In this document: positions 16,813 to 25,074 of the stretch, piece by piece
Numbering within the stretch: position 1 is the stretch's first letter
Layout: the number at the start of each line of letters is the position of its first letter
Assembly (NCBI GenBank): GCA_963643165.1
Contig: CAVIJD010000006.1
Span: 12,265 to 76,264 of the forward strand
Reading direction: 5' to 3'
Origin: F23-D06 sp963643165
Lineage (GTDB): Bacteria > Bacteroidota > Bacteroidia > Bacteroidales > WCHB1-69
Length of the DNA stretch: 64,000 nt
Notes under the pieces: generated by a model
The model's input: the letters and a program-made list of their open reading frames with translations, nothing else
Database searches by the model: none
Told to the model about the DNA's origin: nothing
Translations under genes and position numbers: made by a program

Positions 16813-18603
16813 TCAATCTTCCGAGTCTGCCGCCACAAAACGCTGGTAGCGGGCCAAGAACCGCGCCTTTGACAAGAAGCCGATATAAGACTTGTCGCGT
16901 CGTATCACAGGCATATTGAAATTGCCCGTGCGGTTAAACTTTTCGAGCACCACTATGGCGGGGTCATCGTCATAGATAAACTCCTCGGGTTGGATCATCA
17001 GGTCTTCAACATGCAACTTATCATAGAGATTCTGGTTAAAGATAGTCTCTCTATGGTCATCCATCACCAGCAGTCCGGCAAAAATATTCTGATCTTTCAC
17101 GACAACAAAGAGATTGCGTTTACTGTGGGCAATTGTTTGAACGTAGGTGCGGAGCGTGCTATGGGCGGGTATCGTCTGGATGTCGCGGTCGATCGTCTTG
17201 CGCCAGTCGAGTTTTTTGAGTGCGAAGCGGTTCTTGTCGTGAGTTTTAAGGTTGCCTTTGTCGGCGAGCGGCTTAGTATAGACCGAGTACTTCTCAAACG
17301 GGCGCACGCAGATGAACGAGCAGGCGGCTGTAATCATCAGGGGCAGCAGCAGCGTATAGCCGCCGGAGATTTCGGCGATCAGGAACATCGCGGTCATCGG
17401 GGCCAGCATCACGCCAGTCATCACGCCAGCCATGCCTGCCAAGATAAAGTTGACGTAAGGCAAGCTCACGCCGAACAGAAGATGCGACACCGCGGCCACA
17501 AAAAAGCCCGTAAAGGCACCCACGAAGAGCGTTGGGGCGAACACGCCGCCGATGCCGCCGGCGGAGGTCGTGAGCGATGTGGCGAACACCTTGAGCAGGA
17601 TAATGCCTGCAATGCCCAGGAGGAAGAACACCTGACGCCCGCATAGTTTTCCTAACAGCGAGTTGCCGAAAAGACTGGCATAGTCGCCGTTGAGTAACAG
17701 GTTGATATTCTCGTACCCCTCGCCGAAAAACACGGGAAAGAAATAGATGAGCACGCAAAGCAGCAGACCGCCCGTCAAGGCCTTAAGGTATGGGCGTTTG
17801 ATGCGCTGCATTTGCCGGTCCACCCAGCGTGAGGCGCGCAGGAAATATACCGACAGCAGGCCGGTGAGCACGCCTAATGCCACATAGAAAGGAATATTTG
17901 AAATGGCGAAAGCCTGAATGCCGTCAATGTTGAACATCACGTTGCGCCCTAAAAAGAGCATCGACATCACGGTGCCTACCGCGGCGGAAACCAGCAGCGG
18001 CAGCAACGACGCGCCGGTAAGGTCGAGCATCAGCACCTCAAAAGTGAAGACGATAGCCGCAAGCGGCGCCTTGAAGATGGCCGCCATAGCCGCCGTAGAA
18101 CCGCAAGCCAGCAGCAACGTTGTCTGCTTAGGGTTGAGACGGAACAGACGGCCCACGTTAGAGCCGATGGCGGAACCGGTCAGCACCATAGGCGCCTCCA
18201 GTCCTACCGACCCGCCGAATCCGACCGTGAGCGTAGAAGCCACCATCGAAGAATAGATGTTGTGGAAGCGCAGTTTGCCGTCGCTTTTGCAGATTGACTT
18301 CAGCACAATGCTGACCCCGTGGCTGATGTTGTCCTTGACTACCCGTCTGACAAAGATGAGGGTAAGGATGATGCCGACAGGCGGGAAGATGAGGTTCAGG
18401 AAATTGACCGACTGGTCGGCAAAGGTGTTGTTCACCGTGCGGGTGGTGAGGTAAAGCAAGTTCTTGATAATGATGGCGGCCGTGGCTCCCAACAAGCCAA
18501 TGATGGCGCTCAGCACAATCAGCATAGCACGCGGCCCGAGACGCCGCTTGAGCACATACCTGAAGCGCACCAAACCATATATGAGACTGCTCCTTTTCAT
18601 CAT
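16813..18603 (-). CDS. ClC-family chloride channel/antiporter with CBS domains
   Basis: Inner-membrane anion channel or Cl-/H+ antiporter of 596 residues. About 10-11 membrane helices span residues 25-440. Selectivity motifs are GSVGLEAP (the family's GxxGxExP, holding the gating glutamate) and GGIGGVFAPTLFVGAF. Residues about 455-590 form a pair of CBS domains (from DRDIQTIPAHSTL to GFLSKARFLARY), which usually bind adenine nucleotides. Start: ATGATG at 18603. A TATATTTG box (18618-18625) just 14 bases upstream implies a very short leader. rfbC and the HAD gene may be cotranscribed behind it. Confidence 0.93.
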   Translation of the reverse strand: MMKRSSLIYGLVRFRYVLKRRLGPRAMLIVLSAIIGLLGATAAIIIKNLLYLTTRTVNNTFADQSVNFLNLIFPPVGIILTLIFVRRVVKDNISHGVSIVLKSICKSDGKLRFHNIYSSMVASTLTVGFGGSVGLEAPMVLTGSAIGSNVGRLFRLNPKQTTLLLACGSTAAMAAIFKAPLAAIVFTFEVLMLDLTGASLLPLLVSAAVGTVMSMLFLGRNVMFNIDGIQAFAISNIPFYVALGVLTGLLSVYFLRASRWVDRQMQRIKRPYLKALTGGLLLCVLIYFFPVFFGEGYENINLLLNGDYASLFGNSLLGKLCGRQVFFLLGIAGIILLKVFATSLTTSAGGIGGVFAPTLFVGAFTGFFVAAVSHLLFGVSLPYVNFILAGMAGVMTGVMLAPMTAMFLIAEISGGYTLLLPLMITAACSFICVRPFEKYSVYTKPLADKGNLKTHDKNRFALKKLDWRKTIDRDIQTIPAHSTLRTYVQTIAHSKRNLFVVVKDQNIFAGLLVMDDHRETIFNQNLYDKLHVEDLMIQPEEFIYDDDPAIVVLEKFNRTGNFNMPVIRRDKSYIGFLSKARFLARYQRFVAADSED

Positions 18604-18617
18604 TTTTCTTCGGGCGG

Positions 18618-18625
18618 CAAATATA
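18618..18625 (-). promoter_or_regulatory. Promoter -7 box for the ClC gene
   Basis: Minus strand TATATTTG matches TAnnTTTG, directly after a terminator hairpin and 14 bases before the ATG at 18603, giving an expected 5' leader under about 10 bases. Confidence 0.5.
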
Positions 18626-18653
18626 TAAAAAAGCCTTGCACAATTGGCAAGGC
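18625..18653 (-). terminator. Hairpin with T-run upstream of ClC
   Basis: Arms GCCTTGC (18633-18639) and GCAAGGC (18647-18653), 7-base loop, followed on the minus strand by six Ts. A second terminator-like site behind feoAB, insulating the ClC gene. Confidence 0.6.
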
Positions 18654-18665
18654 GAAGGTTATCTT

Positions 18666-18745
18666 ACACGGCTGCCGCTCGAATGTAGAATGTAGATGCG
18701 TTACGCATCACACATTCCTCATTCCTAATTTCTCATTCTTCAATC
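18666..18745. repeat. Dispersed intergenic repeat, copy 1
   Basis: Starts ACACGGCTGCCGCTCGAA, continues with GAATGTAGAATGTAGA, then a perfect palindrome GATGCG-TTA-CGCATC (18695-18709) and CATTCCTCATTCC-type repeats. The same order of blocks (ACACGGCnnCCGCnCGAA, GAATGTAGAATGTAGA, GCGTTACGC) recurs at 24843-24897. It lies between two terminator hairpins, in no gene. Confidence 0.65.
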
Positions 18746-18762
18746 CCGCGACACCCCAAAAA

Positions 18763-18798
18763 GAAAGAGGACTTTATGGCGGAGTCCTCAATCTTTCA
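18763..18798 (-). terminator. Terminator downstream of feoAB
   Basis: Arms GAGGACT (18767-18773) and AGTCCTC (18783-18789) with a 9-base loop, followed on the minus strand by TTTCTTTTT. It lies 46 bases beyond the feoAB stop codon. Confidence 0.75.
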
Positions 18799-18843
18799 AC
18801 AAATACATAAAAATATAATAAAACAACAACCTTTAAATCAATA

Positions 18844-21318
18844 TCATAGCAAAAGGCTTCCTATTTGGTATATCAAGAATGCCGCAATCCAGGCGACACC
18901 TGTATTGTATAGCATGGAGAAAGTGGCCCACTTGAGACCGGCCTCCCGGAACACGGCCGACAAGGCGGCCACGCACGGGAAATAGAGCAGTATGAATATC
19001 AAATAGCCGTAAGCCACCAATGGCGTGAACACGGGCTGGCCTTTCAACTCGCCGGAGGTCCACACTTGTGCCTTCAAACTCTCTTTCAACGCTGACGAGT
19101 TCTCGTCGGCTTCGCTATCGGCGTGGTACAGAACGCCCATCGAGGAGACAACCACCTCTTTGGCAGCAATGCCTGTGAGCAACGACACGCCCATCTTCCA
19201 GTCAAAGCCTAACGGCCGGAACACCGGTGCAATGAACTGGCCAATCCGGCCAATGTAGGAGTTCTCTGTCTGCACCATAGCCCGGTCGAGCGTCAATTGC
19301 TCAATAGCAGCACTTTGCGCTTCAGCACTCAGTGTGCTGTCGGCGGCAACTTGCTCAATCTGTGCCGTATAACGGTCCAATTCAGCACTGTGCTGCGGAA
19401 AATACTCCAATGCCCAAATGATGACCGTAGCACCCAAAATTACCGTTCCCATCTTCTTGACATACTGCACACTCTTGTCCCACATGTGTACCACGGCATT
19501 CCGTAAGGTAGGTATGCGGTACGGCGGCAACTCCATCACAAATTGGTCGGACTCGTTCTTGAAAGCCACACGCTTCATCAACAATGCCGTCAAAATCGAC
19601 ATCAAAACACCCAAAAGATAGATGCTGACCAATATGAGCCCCTGATGCTTGTCGAAAAATGCCGAGATGAGCAACAAATAGACCGGCAGTCGGGCCGAGC
19701 ACGACATGAACGGCACGGTGATGATGGTCAGGATGCGGTCTTTGCGGTTCTCAAGCGTGCGCGTGGCCATGATAGCGGGCACACTGCACCCAAAACCGAT
19801 GATGTAAGGGATGAACGACTTGCCATGGAGGCCGATGCGGTGCATCAGTTTGTCCATAATGAACGCCGAGCGCGCCATATATCCCGTGTCTTCCAATATG
19901 GATATGAAAAAGAAGAGTATCAAGATGTTAGGCAAGAATGAGCAGACGCTCCCCACGCCCGCAATGATGCCATCGACCAGCAAGCTTTCAAGAATGCCCT
20001 CGGGCAATGCCGATGATGTTATCTTGCCCAGCCAGCCGAAGAACATCTCCAGCCATGCCTGCGGATATGCTCCTATGGTGAACGTCATCTGGAACATAAA
20101 CCACAGGAAGAAAATCAGAATGGGGAAACCTAACCATTTGTTGGTTAATATGTTGTCGATAGAATAAGCCAGTGTTTCAGAGCGGCTCTTAGTTGACTCG
20201 AATGTCTCCTTGAGTGCGCCGCGGATGAATCCGTACTTGGCATTGGCTATGGCCGTGGCAGAGTCCTCGCGGTACGATTTCTCGATAGACGTCCTGAACT
20301 CTTCGGCGGTTTTGAGTATCTCGGCGCCGCCTTTCATCTTCCCCACCTCGTCAATCGTAACCTTATCGTTCTCAAGTAGTTTGATGGCCATATAGCGCGA
20401 CGGGTAGTCGGGCTCCACCTCCATCTTCACCTTTAAGGCGGCTATGCCCTTCTCGATGTCGGGGCCGTAATTGATATGGATATGCTTTGAAATGCCCTCG
20501 CGGTTTTCGTAAATGTCAATGATGTGGTTGAATATTTCTTCAATGCCCGTGCCTTTGGTGGAAACTGTAGGGATAATCGGGAAGCCGAACATGCGTGAGA
20601 GTGCCGGCACGTCAAGTTTGTCGCCGTTTTTCTCCAATTCATCGTACATGTTGAGTGCCATAATCATAGGCACATTCATGTCGATAAGTTGTGTGGTAAG
20701 GAAAAGGTTTCTGGCCAAATTAGAGGCATCTACCACGTTGAGCAGCACGTCGGGATGGCTGTCGGCAATATAGCGGCGCACATAGAGTTCTTCGGGGGTG
20801 TATTCTGTGATTGAATAAGTGCCCGGGAGGTCCACAAAGTTGAGCACATAGCCATTGTGTTTGGCGACGCCGAGTTTGGAATCGACCGTCACGCCGCTGT
20901 AGTTGCCCACCTTTTCGCGAAGCCCCGTTGCTCTGTTGAAAAACGAAGTCTTGCCGCAATTAGGGTTGCCTACCAGCGCGATGGTGATCTGCTTGCCTGT
21001 AGGCCCCATGGCCTTGACCACCTCTTCGGTGATGGTGCCGTTGAAACTATACATGTCGGCCATCTCTTCGCTCATTCGCACCACCTCGATATGCTGCGCC
21101 TCAATGCGGCGCAACGACACGTGGCCACCCATAATCTCGTACTCTATAGGATCTTGCAACGGTGCATTCTTTACTACCCTAACCTTCTCGCCACGCACAA
21201 AACCCATCTCCATCAGTCTATGCCTGAAGCCGCCATGACCTGCAAGGCGCACAATCACGCAATTAGACCCCGTTGGGACATCAGCCAATGTAAACCGTTG
21301 ATTTTCAGATTCCAACAT
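18844..21318 (-). CDS. feoB: Ferrous iron transporter, FeoA-FeoB fusion
   Basis: GTP-dependent Fe2+ importer of the inner membrane. Residues 1-80 are a FeoA (SH3-like) domain; then the FeoB G domain with G1 ALVGNPNCGKTSFFN, G3 FVDLPGTYS, G4 ALNMYDE; a helical guanine-dissociation-inhibitor-like region; and a membrane part from about residue 400 with two Gate motifs (GFGCSVPAIMATRT and FMSCSARLPVY) carrying the conserved cysteines. FeoA fused in front of FeoB is the common Bacteroidetes form. I set the start at the ATG 21318 because AAAGAGGGAA lies just upstream of it; an in-frame ATG 7 codons earlier (21339) lacks such a site. Confidence 0.96.
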   Translation of the reverse strand: MLESENQRFTLADVPTGSNCVIVRLAGHGGFRHRLMEMGFVRGEKVRVVKNAPLQDPIEYEIMGGHVSLRRIEAQHIEVVRMSEEMADMYSFNGTITEEVVKAMGPTGKQITIALVGNPNCGKTSFFNRATGLREKVGNYSGVTVDSKLGVAKHNGYVLNFVDLPGTYSITEYTPEELYVRRYIADSHPDVLLNVVDASNLARNLFLTTQLIDMNVPMIMALNMYDELEKNGDKLDVPALSRMFGFPIIPTVSTKGTGIEEIFNHIIDIYENREGISKHIHINYGPDIEKGIAALKVKMEVEPDYPSRYMAIKLLENDKVTIDEVGKMKGGAEILKTAEEFRTSIEKSYREDSATAIANAKYGFIRGALKETFESTKSRSETLAYSIDNILTNKWLGFPILIFFLWFMFQMTFTIGAYPQAWLEMFFGWLGKITSSALPEGILESLLVDGIIAGVGSVCSFLPNILILFFFISILEDTGYMARSAFIMDKLMHRIGLHGKSFIPYIIGFGCSVPAIMATRTLENRKDRILTIITVPFMSCSARLPVYLLLISAFFDKHQGLILVSIYLLGVLMSILTALLMKRVAFKNESDQFVMELPPYRIPTLRNAVVHMWDKSVQYVKKMGTVILGATVIIWALEYFPQHSAELDRYTAQIEQVAADSTLSAEAQSAAIEQLTLDRAMVQTENSYIGRIGQFIAPVFRPLGFDWKMGVSLLTGIAAKEVVVSSMGVLYHADSEADENSSALKESLKAQVWTSGELKGQPVFTPLVAYGYLIFILLYFPCVAALSAVFREAGLKWATFSMLYNTGVAWIAAFLIYQIGSLLL

Positions 21319-21347
21319 TATTTCCCTCTTTTTATTCAATCACGTTG

Positions 21348-21355
21348 CAAAAATA
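21348..21355 (-). promoter_or_regulatory. Promoter for feoAB
   Basis: Minus strand TATTTTTG (-7, TAnnTTTG) with a TTG about 19-20 bases upstream, the expected -33 spacing. It lies 29 bases before the chosen ATG. I see no clear Fur-type palindrome. Confidence 0.6.
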
Positions 21356-21429
21356 AAACCGTAAAATGGGCTGCACAATCCCCAAAAGTGGGTATTTTTC
21401 AAACTTTTATCATATAAAATGTAAATCAT

Positions 21430-21437
21430 TATCTTTG
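21430..21437 (+). promoter_or_regulatory. Promoter -7 box for the M16 peptidase
   Basis: Plus strand TATCTTTG matches TAnnTTTG; predicted leader of about 70 bases before the ATG at 21512. Divergent from the feoAB promoter. Confidence 0.5.
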
Positions 21438-21511
21438 CCGTCGCTATTAGACGGCAGCACATTTCTGCTTCATTTTACATTCCGCATTAACGTATTTTTC
21501 TGACATTCAAT

Positions 21512-22747
21512 ATGATAAACATAAAGAAAACGGTTCTCGGCAACGGTCTGCGCATCGTAGTACACGAAGACAACACCACGCCGCTGGCTTCCTGCAACAT
21601 TGTTTACGGGGTTGGCTCGCGCGATGAGGACCCTGACCACACCGGACTGGCACATCTGATGGAGCATTTCATGTTCACGGGGTCGCGCAATGTGCCCGAC
21701 TACGACAAGGTTTTGCAAAAAGCGGGGGCGGTCAACAACGCCTACACATCGCAGGACATGACGCACTACTATGTGATTGTGCCCGCCAACAACATGGAGA
21801 CGGTATTCTGGCTGGAGTCAGACCGGATGTTGGCGCCGGCATTCCGGCAGCAGTCGCTCGACATCCAAAAGCAAGTCGTGATTGAGGAGTTCAAGGAGAA
21901 CTACCTCAACCGTCCTTACGGCGACTTGGCGATGATGTTCAACGCCATGGCTTATAAGCGGCATCCTTACGGATGGCTGCCCATCGGGAAGAGCGTGGAA
22001 CAGATTGAAGCGATGGACATGGACATGATACGCGATTTTCATCGCCGCTTCTACTGTCCTGCCAATGCGGTGCTTACGGTCGCCGGCAACGTGCGCTTTG
22101 ACGAAGTGGCGACATTGGCGGAGAAGTGGTTCGGCGACATTCCGGGGGGCAACCGTTCGCCTCACAACTACGCCAAGGAGCCCATCCCGAAAGCGGCGGA
22201 ACTGCTGAGCGTGGAGCGCGACGTGCCTTCTGACGTGCTGCTGAAAGGATGGCCGATGTGCAACCGCGTGCATCCTGACTATTACGCCTTTGACCTGCTC
22301 TCCGACCTCCTCGGCACGGGACAGTCGTCGCACCTGTACCGCGAATTTGTCATCAACCGCCGACTGTTTACAGACATTTCAGCCTCTATCATGGGCACGG
22401 TTGACGAGGGCTTGTTCCTTGTGAGCGGGCGTCCGGCAGAGGGGATCCGCATCGAGGAGGCCGACGGCGAGCTGTGCCGTTGCCTCTACAGCCACGACTA
22501 TGTGTCGAGTTTCGGACGCGAACTCCCGAAAGTGCAGAACCGGGCCGAGTCGATATTGCTGAACAACGAGATCAAGATTGACGACCGTGCCATGAACATC
22601 GCCGTGGGCGAAACCATCTCCAACGCAGAATATTTTCTGAACGAACGGGCACACTACTTTGACGTGACGGTTGAGCAACTGGAGCGCATCGTATCCGACA
22701 CGTTAGTGCCGGAAAAGAGCTTCACGCTTTATTACAAGAAAAGATAG
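21512..22747 (+). CDS. M16-family zinc peptidase
   Basis: Insulinase/pitrilysin-type metalloprotease, 411 residues, roughly one half of a full M16 clamshell (two-domain) enzyme. The inverted zinc motif HLMEH is at residues 48-52 and the third ligand glutamate is expected about 75 residues later. The second domain (about 195-411) is the usual inactive partner fold. No signal peptide is visible, so the protein appears cytoplasmic. Its substrates are unknown; relatives in Bacteroidetes are processing proteases. Its stop codon directly abuts the stop codon of the convergent DNA methyltransferase (22747/22748), with no space for a terminator between them. Confidence 0.92.
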   Translation: MINIKKTVLGNGLRIVVHEDNTTPLASCNIVYGVGSRDEDPDHTGLAHLMEHFMFTGSRNVPDYDKVLQKAGAVNNAYTSQDMTHYYVIVPANNMETVFWLESDRMLAPAFRQQSLDIQKQVVIEEFKENYLNRPYGDLAMMFNAMAYKRHPYGWLPIGKSVEQIEAMDMDMIRDFHRRFYCPANAVLTVAGNVRFDEVATLAEKWFGDIPGGNRSPHNYAKEPIPKAAELLSVERDVPSDVLLKGWPMCNRVHPDYYAFDLLSDLLGTGQSSHLYREFVINRRLFTDISASIMGTVDEGLFLVSGRPAEGIRIEEADGELCRCLYSHDYVSSFGRELPKVQNRAESILLNNEIKIDDRAMNIAVGETISNAEYFLNERAHYFDVTVEQLERIVSDTLVPEKSFTLYYKKR

Positions 22748-24049
22748 TCAGAACAATTCCGGACATATAGCGCAATTATTGCGGATTTCCGAAACGGCAT
22801 TCCGGCAGTCTGCGGTTTCGGTCGGATGGAGACGTTCAATATCGTTCATCAGGCGTATGACCGAGCGGCCCACAGCCCAAGCAAGATTTACGGGCACAGC
22901 GTTTCCTATCTGCTTGTATTGTTCGCTGACGGAACCCACAAATTGCCAGTCATCGGGGAATGTTTGGATGCGGGCGTACTCGCGGACTGTCAGCGGGCGG
23001 GTTTCTATGGGGTGGCAGCGTTCCGTCTGTTTCTGGCAGGGCGAGCAGGTAAGCGTAAGCGATGGTTCGTCTAAAGAGAGACGCCTTGCCATACCCGTCT
23101 TGCCGCCTTCAAGGTGATAACTTCCGCCCATATACTCCTTGGCCACCGTCTCCGGCAAATTTCGCCAGTCGCCGCCTTGAGGCACCAATTCCAACACTTT
23201 CCGTTTCTTCTCGGGATAATTGACCCCGGCAGACTTTGGGACATCAGCATCATAAATCACACCGGCATAAAAGGCATCTCGCAAGGTCATAATGCGCTTG
23301 TAGGGCGAAGGCCACCTGAAAGACACGTTTCCGACCACATCGTTGCGAACGGCGAGGAGAATGAGCCTCTCGCGTTTTTGGGGCACTTGGTACATAATGG
23401 CTTTCAGCACACGAGGCTCTACCAAGGTATAGCCCAATTCAGATATTGCGGTTTTGATGGTTTCAAAGGTGCGGCCGTGGTCGTGAGAAACAAGCCCTTT
23501 CACATTCTCGCCCATAAAGACACGGGGCTGAATTTCAGAAACCGCCCGCGCAAGTTCGAAAAAGAGCGTGCCGCGCGTGTCGCTGAAGCCGCCCTGCTTG
23601 CCAGCGTATGAAAAAGCCTGGCAAGGAAATCCACCGGAGAGAAAGTCAACCTTTCCGTGCAGCGGCTTGAAGTCTATCTTGCGCACATCTCCCTCTATGA
23701 CGCTCCATGCCGGACGGTTCTTCGTCAACGTAAGGCATGCCGAATGGTCTGATTCATTCAGCAGAACATGATTAAAACCCGCTTTTTCCATACCTAAAGC
23801 CAAGCCGCCGGCTCCGGCAAACAGTTCCACTGAATTGTATTGGCGCAACGGCACCGTCAGCATTTCTTCATCCCAAAGGCTTCGGTTCATCTCTTCCACC
23901 TGAGGAATGGAAGCCAGTTCTTCCATCATAAAACCACATACGCCATTCTTGAAATGCTGCGGAAAAACACCTCTGTTTCCCCAACTTCGCACTACACTGA
24001 CTGAAGTGGCCGCCAACGCCGCCAGATTGTTTTCTGATATGAAAGTCAT
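22748..24049 (-). CDS. DNA (cytosine-5) methyltransferase of a type II R-M system
   Basis: Adds a methyl group to C5 of cytosine in the system's recognition site, protecting host DNA. Motif I FAGAGG (77-82), catalytic motif IV GGFPCQAFS (PCQ at 142-144, nucleophile Cys), motif VI ENV (181-183), motif VIII QKRERL and the C-terminal motif IX-X region (QIGNAVPVNLA) are in order. The N-terminal about 50 residues form an extra helical, helix-turn-helix-like segment (ALAATSVSVVRSWGNRG) seen in some C5 methylases that regulate their own operon. Start: ATG 24049, with GGAGG 9 bases upstream; a TTG two codons earlier is also open. The endonuclease gene ends 2 bases upstream. Confidence 0.93.
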   Translation of the reverse strand: MTFISENNLAALAATSVSVVRSWGNRGVFPQHFKNGVCGFMMEELASIPQVEEMNRSLWDEEMLTVPLRQYNSVELFAGAGGLALGMEKAGFNHVLLNESDHSACLTLTKNRPAWSVIEGDVRKIDFKPLHGKVDFLSGGFPCQAFSYAGKQGGFSDTRGTLFFELARAVSEIQPRVFMGENVKGLVSHDHGRTFETIKTAISELGYTLVEPRVLKAIMYQVPQKRERLILLAVRNDVVGNVSFRWPSPYKRIMTLRDAFYAGVIYDADVPKSAGVNYPEKKRKVLELVPQGGDWRNLPETVAKEYMGGSYHLEGGKTGMARRLSLDEPSLTLTCSPCQKQTERCHPIETRPLTVREYARIQTFPDDWQFVGSVSEQYKQIGNAVPVNLAWAVGRSVIRLMNDIERLHPTETADCRNAVSEIRNNCAICPELF

Positions 24050-24051
24050 CC

Positions 24052-24768
24052 TCAAATACCTCCTCTCTTTCTTATCTCGTCAGCAAGGTCGTTTACCTTC
24101 TTCATAATAAGTGCACTTCCGTCAATCTGATCTTCTTCTACGACTTCAGCAAATGCTTTGGCCAAATGATTGTAAAAATCCTTGTCTCCCGTAATCCTTT
24201 GCCAAAATTCTGCTCCACAATATACTGGATAAGAAGCATTTATAATCTTGTAATGTTGTGACAAGTCTGGTATTTCGCCATAAAGAACACCAACTATCAT
24301 ATCATCTATCTGTAGAGACATGCGGTCAATGCGAGACTTTCCTATTAAGTTCTTGAAATGCCCCAAAATAGTTGCGATATCGTCTTTATTGATTGTATTT
24401 GGTCCAGCCTTGCACTGACAATATTTGCGTCGGTTGTCAAGTGCGTCAACAAACTCTATGTCTATACCGTCAATGCCTGACGCATGGCCGACAATCTGTT
24501 GTAATTGTGAGATGAAAATCTGCACCTGTTGTCCAAAACTGGTGTTTAGACTTGTTCCTAGCACTCGCGGATAAACCAAGGCTTTCGCTATACTTTCCGG
24601 TTCTGTATTGCCACAAAGAAATGCAGCCAAATAGTTTATCAGAAAAGGGTTTATGTTAAAACTCTTCAAGCTAAGGCTCTCAAGATTCTTTATATGATTT
24701 GGTATTATTGTTGAACGAAAGAACTCTTTCCCACTTTCAATAATCTCGTGTTTTTGTTTTTGGTTCAT
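24052..24768 (-). CDS. Type II restriction endonuclease, PmeII-like
   Basis: Cleaves unmodified DNA; partner of the adjacent C5 methylase. The 238-residue protein carries a PD-(D/E)xK-type core in the variant form D103 (GIDIEF) ... Q118-x-K120 (YCQCKAGPN). The segments around YCQCKAGPN and CGAEFWQRITGDKDFY match, from memory, the layout of PmeII-family endonucleases. The recognition sequence cannot be read from the protein. It is the first gene of the operon and has its own TACCTTTG promoter box. Low-GC codon choice relative to the flanking M16 and FeoB genes fits acquisition by transfer. Confidence 0.8.
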   Translation of the reverse strand: MNQKQKHEIIESGKEFFRSTIIPNHIKNLESLSLKSFNINPFLINYLAAFLCGNTEPESIAKALVYPRVLGTSLNTSFGQQVQIFISQLQQIVGHASGIDGIDIEFVDALDNRRKYCQCKAGPNTINKDDIATILGHFKNLIGKSRIDRMSLQIDDMIVGVLYGEIPDLSQHYKIINASYPVYCGAEFWQRITGDKDFYNHLAKAFAEVVEEDQIDGSALIMKKVNDLADEIRKRGGI

Positions 24769-24794
24769 CTTCTACCTTGTATTATTAACGGCGG

Positions 24795-24802
24795 CAAAGG
24801 TA
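24795..24802 (-). promoter_or_regulatory. Promoter -7 box for the restriction-modification operon
   Basis: Minus strand TACCTTTG matches TAnnTTTG, 27 bases before the endonuclease ATG at 24768. Confidence 0.55.
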
Positions 24803-24842
24803 CAAAAAATGTTTTTCGTGTTTTGCGTTTACAATGCCGCTC

Positions 24843-24897
24843 ACACGGCAACCGCACGAATTTAGAATGCAGAATGTAGAATGTAGAGCGTTACGCG
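24843..24897. repeat. Dispersed intergenic repeat, copy 2
   Basis: ACACGGCAACCGCACGAA, then TTTAGAATGCA, GAATGTAGAATGTAGA and GCGTTACGC. Same block order as the copy at 18666, with an 11-base insertion. It lies between the restriction operon promoter and the giant surface-protein gene. Confidence 0.65.
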
Positions 24898-24919
24898 TGT
24901 TGTTCTTTCTCTCTCCACA

Positions 24920-25019
24920 ATGTTGGCCCTCTTCGAGGACCTGTTTGACTTGAGGTGCGGCTTGCTCCGACGGCTGGGACGCGCCCACGCCACCCTCGGC
25001 CCTCGAAGAGGACCAACAT
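24920..25019. repeat. 100-base inverted repeat
   Basis: Arms 24920-24938 (ATGTTGGCCCTCTTCGAGG) and 25001-25019 are inverted copies with one mismatch in 19 bases. The 62-base centre is GC-rich and partly self-complementary (GAGGTG near 24952 against CACCCTC near 24991). No reading frame is supported in it. It may be a long hairpin in RNA or the relic of a small non-autonomous element. Confidence 0.6.
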
Positions 25020-25026
25020 CAACAAC

Positions 25027-25056
25027 AAAAAAGGGAGGCGAAAGCCTCCCTTTTTT
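25027..25056 (-). terminator. Terminator of the giant T9SS-cargo gene
   Basis: Perfect 13-base stem AAAAAAGGGAGGC / GCCTCCCTTTTTT (25027-25039, 25044-25056) with a GAAA tetraloop, ending in Ts on either strand. It lies 19 bases past the stop codon at 25075. Confidence 0.9.
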
Positions 25057-25074
25057 CATTGTTCGTATGACGGA

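Noticed and set aside
24920..25019. Insertion sequence
   Set aside because: No transposase frame lies between the arms, and no target duplication is visible; kept only as an inverted repeat.
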